Origin: Solwaraspora sp. WMMA2065 | GTDB taxonomy: Bacteria > Actinomycetota > Actinomycetes > Mycobacteriales > Micromonosporaceae | Assembly (NCBI RefSeq): GCF_030345075.1 | Contig: NZ_CP128361.1 | Location: 5,766,001 to 5,830,000, forward strand | Direction: 5' to 3' | DNA: 64,000 nucleotides | Part shown: one piece after another, positions 58,668-64,000 of the stretch | How positions within the stretch are numbered: the stretch's first letter is position 1 | Layout: every line of letters begins with the position of its first letter | The notes under the pieces: generated by a model | The model's database searches: none | Told to the model about the DNA's origin: nothing | What the model saw: the letters and a program-made list of their open reading frames with translations, nothing else | Translations under genes and position numbers: made by a program

Positions 58668-59603
58668 ATGGTTTCTGACGTACGAGCCGTGATCGGCAGC
58701 GCTGGACAGGACGCCGGCCCACCCCCGTCCCCGGTCGCCACCCTGCGCCCCGGGTCGGACCAGCGCTCGGCCGCCGTCGCGTCCGGTCCGGAACGGGCCG
58801 GGACGGATCCGGACGGTGCGGCCGGGCCGGCACCTGAGCTCGGCACGTTGCGTCTTGACGGCCGGGTCGCACTGGTGACCGGTGCTGGCAGCTCGGACGG
58901 GATCGGTTTCGCCACGGCCCGACGGCTCGGCGAGCTCGGCGCCCGGGTGGCGATCGTCTCCACCACCCGGCGGATCCACGAGCGGGCGGCGGAGCTCGGC
59001 GCGACCGGGTTCGTCGCGGATCTGACCGACGAGGCCGAGGTCGGCGCGTTGGCGGACGCGGTGTCCGAACAGTTGGGCGACGTGGAGGTACTGGTCAACA
59101 ACGCAGGGCTGGCCAGTCGGGCAAGCCCGGAGGTGTTGCGGCCGGTGGCCCAGCTCACCTTCGAGGAGTGGCGGGCGGAGATCGACCGTAACCTCACCAC
59201 CGCGTTCCTGTGCAGCCGGGCCTTCATCGGTGGGATGTCGGAGCGTGGCTGGGGTCGGATCGTCAACCTGGCAGCCACCGCCGGGCCGGTCAACGCGCTG
59301 CCCACCGAGGCGGGGTACGCGGCTGCGAAGGCCGGCGTGGTCGGGCTCACCCGGGCGCTGGCGATGGAGATGGTCGCCGACGGCGTGACCGTCAACGCGG
59401 TCGCACCGGGCACGATCTACACGGCCGCGTCGACGGTCACCGAGCTCAAGCAGGGCATGGGTACGCCGATCGGCCGTCCCGGCACCCCGGACGAGGTGGC
59501 CGCGGCCATCGCCTTCTTCTGCTCGCCGGCCGCCTCCTACATCACCGGCCAGATGCTCGTCGTCGACGGTGGCAACAGCGTCCGGGAGGCCGAGTACCGC
59601 TGA
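58668..59603 (+). CDS. Short-chain dehydrogenase/reductase
   Basis: Classical SDR with an N-terminal extension of about 60 disordered residues, 311 in all. It has the cofactor motif [19 protein letters not shown] ([10 protein letters not shown]), a catalytic Tyr/Lys pair in [16 protein letters not shown], and Ser replaced in the region [10 protein letters not shown], so the usual Ser of the triad is not obvious. It ends [19 protein letters not shown](P)-dependent oxidoreductase of unknown substrate. ATG 58668; the extension could mean the true start is downstream. Confidence 0.88.
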   Translation: MVSDVRAVIGSAGQDAGPPPSPVATLRPGSDQRSAAVASGPERAGTDPDGAAGPAPELGTLRLDGRVALVTGAGSSDGIGFATARRLGELGARVAIVSTTRRIHERAAELGATGFVADLTDEAEVGALADAVSEQLGDVEVLVNNAGLASRASPEVLRPVAQLTFEEWRAEIDRNLTTAFLCSRAFIGGMSERGWGRIVNLAATAGPVNALPTEAGYAAAKAGVVGLTRALAMEMVADGVTVNAVAPGTIYTAASTVTELKQGMGTPIGRPGTPDEVAAAIAFFCSPAASYITGQMLVVDGGNSVREAEYR

Positions 59604-59608
59604 TCGGG

Positions 59609-60016
59609 TCAGCCGGTCCGGGTGAGGCCACCGAGGGCTCGTTCGACGGCCGTGCACCGGTCCTCGACGTAGTCGATACCGGCCGCGGCGGCGATGTCGC
59701 GGGCGACCGGCGAGGCGATCCCGCTCTGCAGCCACACGGCGGGGGCGCCGATCCGCACCGCGGCACGTACCACCTCGACGGCCTCCGGTACCGGCCGGAA
59801 GACGTTGACCAGATCGACCGGTACGTCGAGCTCGGCGAGGCTCGGGTAGGTCGGCTGACCGAAGATCTCGGCGACGTGCGGGTTGACCGGAATGACCCGC
59901 CAGCCGTAGCGGATGAGCTGCGCCGGCACGCTGTGCGCCGACTTCGCCGGGTCACGTGACGCGCCGACGACGGCGATGGTCCGCGCGTCGGCCAGGATCT
60001 GTTGCGGAGTCCTCAC
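59609..60016 (-). CDS. CoA-binding protein (YccU type)
   Basis: Small Rossmann-fold protein of 135 residues. The CoA-binding motif is IAVVGASRDPAKSAHSVPAQLIRYGWRVIPVNP (in outline), with YPSLAELDVPVDLVNVFRP and APAVWLQSGIAS. The function is unsettled. GTG 60016 is preceded by TAGGCT (complement 60023-60028) 6 nt upstream, a leaderless pattern. It converges on the SDR gene with a 5-bp gap. Confidence 0.92.
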   Translation of the reverse strand: MRTPQQILADARTIAVVGASRDPAKSAHSVPAQLIRYGWRVIPVNPHVAEIFGQPTYPSLAELDVPVDLVNVFRPVPEAVEVVRAAVRIGAPAVWLQSGIASPVARDIAAAAGIDYVEDRCTAVERALGGLTRTG

Positions 60017-60025
60017 CCGTCGAGC

Positions 60026-61060
60026 CTAGTTCCCGGTGACGCCGTCCGCCTCGTCGATCCGGCGGGCGGCACCCGGCCCGGTCGGGGACAGGCCGTGCCG
60101 GCGGGCGGCCATCCGCACCCGGCCCACGACCTCTCGCTGGTACGCCTGCGGCAGGTAGGATCCGGAGCGGAACAGCGCCCGATAACGCGGGACGAGATCG
60201 GGGCGGGTCCGGCCAAGCCAGGCGGCGTACCACTCGCGGGCGCCGGGGCGCAGATGCAGCGGCAGCGGGGTGACGCTGACCGCGCCGGCCCGGGCGATCG
60301 CGCCGACGGTGGCCTCGATCGACTCCGCGTCGTCGGTCAGCCCGGGCAGGATCGGCGCCATCAGCACCCCGACGTCGAAGCCGGCGTCGGTCAACGCGCG
60401 GACCGTGTCGAGTCGTCGGGACGGGCTCGGCGCGCCGGGCTCGACCGCCCGCCACAGGGGCTCGTCGACGAACCCGACCGACATGGCCAGGCTGACCCGG
60501 GTGACCTGGGCGGCCCGGCGCAGCAGCGGCAGATCCCGCAGGATCAACGTGCCCTTGGTGAGGATCGAGAACGGATTGGCGGCGGCACTCAGCGCGTCGA
60601 TGATTCCGGGCATCAGCCGGTAGCGTCCCTCGGCGCGCTGGTAGCAGTCGACGTTGGTGCCCATCGCGATCGGCCCGCCCGACCAGCCGGGGGCGGCCAG
60701 CTCCCGGCGGAGCAGCGCCGCGGCGTTGACCTTCACGACGATCTTCGTGTCGAAGTCGAGGCCGGCGTCGAGGTCCAGGTAGGTGTGGGTGTTTCGGGCG
60801 AAGCAGTATGTGCAGGCGTGGCCGCAGCCGCGGTACGGGTTGACGGTCCACTCGAACGGGACGCGGCCGGAGCCGCGTACCCGGTTGATGATCGACCGGG
60901 CGTGGATCTCGTAGAAGGTCATCCCGGCGAAGCCGGGCGTGTCGAAGGTGCGCTGCACGGCCTCGGGCAGCGCCAGCGGCAGGGGTGGAGCCGCCGGCGC
61001 TGCCCCCGGAGGGACCTGCTGGTCGGGGGGAGCCGACAAGGTGTCCCAACGCATGGCCAT
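60026..61060 (-). CDS. Radical SAM protein (spore photoproduct lyase-like family)
   Basis: Radical-SAM enzyme of 344 residues. The cluster motif is CGHACTYC (CxxxCxxC) in VNPYRGCGHACTYCFARNTHTYL (in outline), preceded by FYEIHARSIINRVRGSGRVPFEWTVNP. Later segments are MGTNVDCYQRAEGRY and SILTKGTLILRDL. Similar to the SplB-like and Rv2578c-type proteins of actinobacteria; substrate unknown. The start is one of three close ATGs (61063, 61060, 61054). 61060 is preferred because TATGTT (complement 61067-61072) lies 6 nt upstream. Confidence 0.87.
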   Translation of the reverse strand: MAMRWDTLSAPPDQQVPPGAAPAAPPLPLALPEAVQRTFDTPGFAGMTFYEIHARSIINRVRGSGRVPFEWTVNPYRGCGHACTYCFARNTHTYLDLDAGLDFDTKIVVKVNAAALLRRELAAPGWSGGPIAMGTNVDCYQRAEGRYRLMPGIIDALSAAANPFSILTKGTLILRDLPLLRRAAQVTRVSLAMSVGFVDEPLWRAVEPGAPSPSRRLDTVRALTDAGFDVGVLMAPILPGLTDDAESIEATVGAIARAGAVSVTPLPLHLRPGAREWYAAWLGRTRPDLVPRYRALFRSGSYLPQAYQREVVGRVRMAARRHGLSPTGPGAARRIDEADGVTGN

Positions 61061-61098
61061 CATTCGAACATATGTGCGACGCCGGAGCAAGTCGGCGG

Positions 61099-61170
61099 GC
61101 CGGTCGGATCACCCAGGTCCGTGCCGGTCGGATCACCCAGGTCCGTGCCGGTCGGATCGCACTGGTCCGC
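61099..61170. repeat. Three 24-nt tandem repeats just after the lacI-type gene
   Basis: GCCGGTCGGATCACCCAGGT starts the unit at 61099 and 61123 (exact 24-nt copies), and a diverged third copy is at 61147-61170. The array lies immediately 3' of the regulator gene stop. There are no spacers, so it is not CRISPR. Confidence 0.9.
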
Positions 61171-61175
61171 GGTGG

Positions 61176-62207
61176 TCAGCTCCCACCGGTCCGGGGCGGC
61201 CCGGCGCTGTCCCGGCGGACGAGCTCGGCGCCGATCTCCTCGATGAGCGGTGGGCGTGCCCCGCCGGACGACTGCAGCGCCAGCGTCATCGCCCGGGCGC
61301 CCATTTCGGCCAGCGGCAGCCGTACGGTGGTCAGCGCCGGGGTGACATCCCGGGCGACCGGCATGTCGTCGAAGCCGACCACGCTGAACTGGCCGGGCAC
61401 GACGATGCCGCGGGAGCGCAGCAGCGCCAGTACGCCGATCGCCATCGAGTCGTTCAGTGCCGCGATCGCGGTCAGTCCGGGCTCGGCATCCAGCAGGCTG
61501 GCCGCCGCGGCGGCGCCACTGGCCCGGTCGAAGTCGGCGTACGCCACCCGCCGGGCCGGCAGCTTCTGACCGTGTTCGCGGGCGGCCCGACGCAGCCCGG
61601 CGAGCCGGTCGGTGGTGGTGGTCAGCGCCTTCGGCCCGGCGACGACCCCGAAGTTGGTGTGCCCGAGGGAGTGGAGCTCGGCGCCGAGCAGGTAGCCGCC
61701 CATCTCGTTGTCCGGCACCACTGCGTCGCCGGCATGCTCGTGCCGGCCGATCACCGCCACCCGCCCGCCGGTGCGCTCGTACACCCGCAGCTTGCCGGCG
61801 AGCGTCGCGGTGAACGCTTCGTCGTGGTAGCCGGATCCGGCGAGGACGATCGCCGCCACCTGGTGGGCGCGGAGCAGCTCGACGTACTGCAGTTCCTTGT
61901 CCGGGTCCCGGTAGCTGTTGCAGATGATCACCAGCCGGCCGTGTTCGGTCGCCACCCGTTGCAGGCCGCGGGTGATCTCCGCGAAGTACGGGTCGGACAC
62001 GTCGTGCACGATGACGCCGATTGCGCTGCGGTGCGACCGGGCCAGTGACTGCGCGTGGGCGTTCGGGACGTACTGCAGCTCCTCGACCGCAGCCAGTACC
62101 CGCTCGCGCAGGGCTTCGGTGACCGGTTTGCTGCTGCCGTTGATGATCCGCGAGGCGGTGGCCGGGGACACGCCGGCGCGCTTCGCGACATCGGCCAGTG
62201 TGGCCAC
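61176..62207 (-). CDS. LacI-family transcriptional repressor
   Basis: Sugar-responsive repressor of 343 residues. The N-terminal headpiece is TLADVAKRAGVSPATASRIING, with the hinge helix VPNAHAQSLARSHRS. The periplasmic-binding-like domain has IGVIVHDVSDPYFAEITRGL and GFDDMPVARDVTPALTTVRLP. GTG 62207 follows AAAGGAG. It is divergent from a sugar oxidoreductase operon, and a palindromic operator sits between them. The effector is unknown, possibly an inositol- or glucoside-type sugar. Confidence 0.93.
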   Translation of the reverse strand: MATLADVAKRAGVSPATASRIINGSSKPVTEALRERVLAAVEELQYVPNAHAQSLARSHRSAIGVIVHDVSDPYFAEITRGLQRVATEHGRLVIICNSYRDPDKELQYVELLRAHQVAAIVLAGSGYHDEAFTATLAGKLRVYERTGGRVAVIGRHEHAGDAVVPDNEMGGYLLGAELHSLGHTNFGVVAGPKALTTTTDRLAGLRRAAREHGQKLPARRVAYADFDRASGAAAAASLLDAEPGLTAIAALNDSMAIGVLALLRSRGIVVPGQFSVVGFDDMPVARDVTPALTTVRLPLAEMGARAMTLALQSSGGARPPLIEEIGAELVRRDSAGPPRTGGS

Positions 62208-62512
62208 GACCCGCTCCTTTCCCGGGCTCCCGCAGCGGAGCGGGAGCCGGCCAGGCCGGAGGCTCGCGGCATTGTGCGCGGCCCGGAATGCTTGCGGTGA
62301 GGATAGCGTGACTGGCCGGCGGTGAGCCGGGAAAGCCCTTGCCGAACGCCGTGGAGAGGCAGTAGCGTACGCCGGAAAGCGCTTACCTCAGGGGTTCCCA
62401 CTGCCTCGCTGACCTGCGCCGGACACCTGACACTTCCCGCCAGCCCAACTTTCTCGCTAGCACAGCTCGCTAGCACGAACTCCCACCACCACCAAGTCGA
62501 AGGAGGCGAGGC
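62208..62512. promoter_or_regulatory. Operator-promoter gap between the lacI-type gene and the oxidoreductase
   Basis: A 305-bp divergent gap. GGAAAGCGCTTACC (62374-62387), whose core AAGCGCTT is palindromic, is a typical LacI-family operator. A weaker relative GGAAAGCCCTTGCC lies near 62329-62344. AAGGAGG near 62500 is the ribosome-binding site of the oxidoreductase gene. I cannot place the promoter exactly. Confidence 0.7.
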
Positions 62513-63685
62513 ATGGCCCGCACCACCATCGGGATCATCCTCAACGGTGTCACCGGTCGGATGGGATACCGGCAGCACCTGGTCCGGTCCTTGCTCGCCA
62601 TCCGGGACCAAGGTGGACTGTTGCTGGCCGACGGCACCCGGCTGTGGCCGGAACCAGTGCTGGTCGGGCGGAACGAGAACAAGCTGCGTGAAGTCGCCGA
62701 CCGGCACGGCCTCACCGAGTGGACCACCGATCTCGCCGCCGCGATGGCCCGCCCCGACCTGCAGATCTACTTCGACGCGCAGGTCACCGCGCAGCGGGAG
62801 AAGTCGCTGCGGCTGGCGATCGAGGCGGGCAAACACATCTACACCGAGAAGCCCACCGCCGAGGATCTGGCCGGTGCGGTCGACCTGGCCCGGCTCGCCG
62901 ACGCGGCCGGGATCAAGCACGGTGTCGTGCAGGACAAGCTGTTCCTGCCCGGCCTGCGTAAGCTCGATCGGCTGGTCAAGGGCGGCTTCTTCGGCCGGAT
63001 CCTGTCGGTACGCGGCGAATTCGGCTACTGGGTGTTCGAGGGGGACTGGCAGTCCGCGCAGCGGCCGTCGTGGAACTACCGGGCGGCGGACGGCGGCGGG
63101 ATCACCGTGGACATGTTCCCGCACTGGCACTACGTGCTGGAGCAGATCTTCGGCCGGGTGACGTCGGTGACCGCGCAGGTGGCCACTCACGTCGACCGCC
63201 GCTGGGACGAGTCGGGCGAACCGTACGACGCCACGGCGGACGACGCCGCGTACGGCATCTTCGAGATCGACCGGCCGGGGCCCGACGGTGGCCGGATCAT
63301 CGCCCAGATCAACTCGTCCTGGGCGGTCCGGGTGTACCGCGACGAACTGGTGGAGTTCCAGGTGGACGGCACCGAGGGCAGTGCGGTCGCCGGGTTGCGC
63401 GACTGCCGGGTCCAGCACCGCTCGACCACGCCGAAACCAGTGTGGAACCCGGACCTGCCGGTCACCGAGGAGTTCCGCGCGCAGTGGCAGACGGTGCCCG
63501 ACAACGAGGAGTTCGACAACGGGTTCAAGGCGCAGTGGGAGCTTTTCCTGCGGCACGTCGTCGAGGACGCCCCGTACGGCTGGGACCTGTGGGCCGGCGC
63601 GCGGGGGGTGCAGCTCGCCGAACTGGGCCTGCGGTCGGCACGGGAGGGCCGGCGGATCGAGGTGCCGGAGCTGACCGGTGAGTGA
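62513..63685 (+). CDS. Gfo/Idh/MocA-family sugar oxidoreductase
   Basis: NAD(P)-dependent dehydrogenase of 390 residues. The N-terminal Rossmann fold has IGIILNGVTGRMGYRQHLVR, then YFDAQVTAQREKSLRLAIEAGKHIYTEKP (in outline), where EKP supplies the catalytic Lys. The C-terminal substrate domain includes GGGITVDMFPHWHYVLE. It probably oxidises a sugar or cyclitol. ATG 62513 has a strong AAGGAGG site. It overlaps the next gene by 8 nt and is the first gene of a LacI-controlled operon. Confidence 0.92.
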   Translation: MARTTIGIILNGVTGRMGYRQHLVRSLLAIRDQGGLLLADGTRLWPEPVLVGRNENKLREVADRHGLTEWTTDLAAAMARPDLQIYFDAQVTAQREKSLRLAIEAGKHIYTEKPTAEDLAGAVDLARLADAAGIKHGVVQDKLFLPGLRKLDRLVKGGFFGRILSVRGEFGYWVFEGDWQSAQRPSWNYRAADGGGITVDMFPHWHYVLEQIFGRVTSVTAQVATHVDRRWDESGEPYDATADDAAYGIFEIDRPGPDGGRIIAQINSSWAVRVYRDELVEFQVDGTEGSAVAGLRDCRVQHRSTTPKPVWNPDLPVTEEFRAQWQTVPDNEEFDNGFKAQWELFLRHVVEDAPYGWDLWAGARGVQLAELGLRSAREGRRIEVPELTGE

Positions 63686-64000
63686 CCCGTTCGCCGGGAT
63701 CGAGGTACCGGCGGCCGGTGTCGGGCCGGTGCCGCCCCGGTTCGCGCTCAACGCGGCGACCACCCGACGCTGGCCGCTGCCGGAGCTGGTCGCCGGCTGC
63801 GTCGCCGTCGGGGTCCGCGGGGTCGGCCTGTGGCGCGAGGAGACCGCCGCGTACGGACTGCGCCGCACCGCCGAACTGTGCCGGGGTGCCGGTCTGCCGG
63901 TCACCTCGCTGTGCCGGGGCGGCTTTTTCGGCTCGGACGACTGGTACGACGACAACCGGCGCGCCATCGACGAGGCCGCCGAACTCGGCGCCCCGGTCCT
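63678..64000 (+). CDS. Sugar phosphate isomerase/epimerase, N-terminal fragment (runs off right edge)
   Basis: The first 107 codons of a xylose-isomerase-like TIM barrel. It reads RFALNAATTRRWPLPELVAG, then GVRGVGLWREETAAYGLRR and LPVTSLCRGGFF. GTG 63678 overlaps the end of the oxidoreductase gene, so the two are co-translated. This pairing is typical of sugar or cyclitol breakdown operons; the rest of the gene and operon lie outside the window. Confidence 0.85.
   Translation, partial: MSDPFAGIEVPAAGVGPVPPRFALNAATTRRWPLPELVAGCVAVGVRGVGLWREETAAYGLRRTAELCRGAGLPVTSLCRGGFFGSDDWYDDNRRAIDEAAELGAPV

Noticed and set aside
58137..59735. Long minus-strand frame across the SDR gene
   Set aside because: Only its end (58137-58556) is the DUF4190 gene; the rest is antisense to the clear SDR gene.
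61099..61170. CRISPR-like array
   Set aside because: The 24-nt repeats are contiguous with no spacers and no cas genes are near.

Overview
The window is high-GC, densely coding actinobacterial chromosome. The best guess is a member of the Micromonosporaceae. The evidence is developmental regulators of the Streptomyces type (BldC, and BldN with a putative membrane anti-sigma partner), a Rex-controlled haem operon, GTG starts, many 4-nt gene overlaps, and gene order matching two blocks I recall from Mycobacterium tuberculosis (about Rv0489-Rv0512 and Rv1207-Rv1232c). The family-level placement is inference. Nearly every gene is ordinary chromosomal housekeeping. The only mobile element is one IS5-type insertion sequence near the left edge. 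I saw no CRISPR array, tRNA, rRNA, prophage or biosynthetic gene cluster.

Layout. 1-1.8 kb: the start of valS (minus strand, cut by the window edge), then an insertion sequence bounded by 16-bp inverted repeats that abuts the remains of an ATP-grasp gene. 2-8.5 kb: phosphoglycerate mutase, PhoU, the SenX3/RegX3-type phosphate two-component system, a Cys-rich conserved protein, a Ppx/GppA phosphatase and a sugar isomerase. 8.5-13.3 kb: a CGNR zinc-finger regulator, a YgiB/YgiC-like pair (lipoprotein plus glutathionylspermidine-synthase-like ligase), proline dehydrogenase and a membrane-anchored metallopeptidase-like protein. 13.5-16 kb: BldC, the 33-residue ribosomal protein bS22, an epimerase and an acyltransferase. 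16-22 kb: a lumenal propeller-like protein, a SerB-like phosphatase, the BldN sigma factor with its candidate anti-sigma factor, a glutaredoxin and a HAD phosphatase. 22-24 kb: a NarL-type two-component system. 24.2-30.1 kb: rex-hemA-hemC-hemD-hemB, with a near-perfect Rex operator over the promoter -35. 30-38 kb: acetyltransferase, lytic transglycosylase, FmdB zinc ribbon, a cyclase-domain/STAND regulator, phospholipase A2, a small conserved protein and a K+ channel. 38-45 kb: KorAB, an isolated nuoA, folP2, DivIVA-like protein, SRPBCC protein and TagA. 45-55 kb: enoyl-CoA hydratase with PaaX, DUF3117, leucyl aminopeptidase, O-methyltransferase, HtrA, TatB, Mrp, DUF1003 and an MgtE/CBS protein. 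55-64 kb: PhzF, DMT exporter, two DUF4190 proteins, an SDR, a CoA-binding protein, a radical SAM protein, and a LacI-regulated sugar oxidoreductase/isomerase operon that runs off the right edge.

Two window-wide patterns stand out. First, about 18 genes on both strands have a TANNNT-like -10 hexamer ending exactly 6-7 nt before the start codon and no Shine-Dalgarno, the signature of leaderless transcripts. This fixes many start choices. Second, short tandem duplications (offsets about 16-27 nt) recur at or just beyond the stop codons of unrelated genes, with in-frame 24- and 33-nt versions inside protein linkers. Other points for follow-up are a likely AUC-initiated O-methyltransferase, loss of the expected sigE-rseA pair beside htrA, an orphan nuoA beside KorAB, a paired inverted-repeat operator upstream of paaX, and twin palindromes upstream of bldC.
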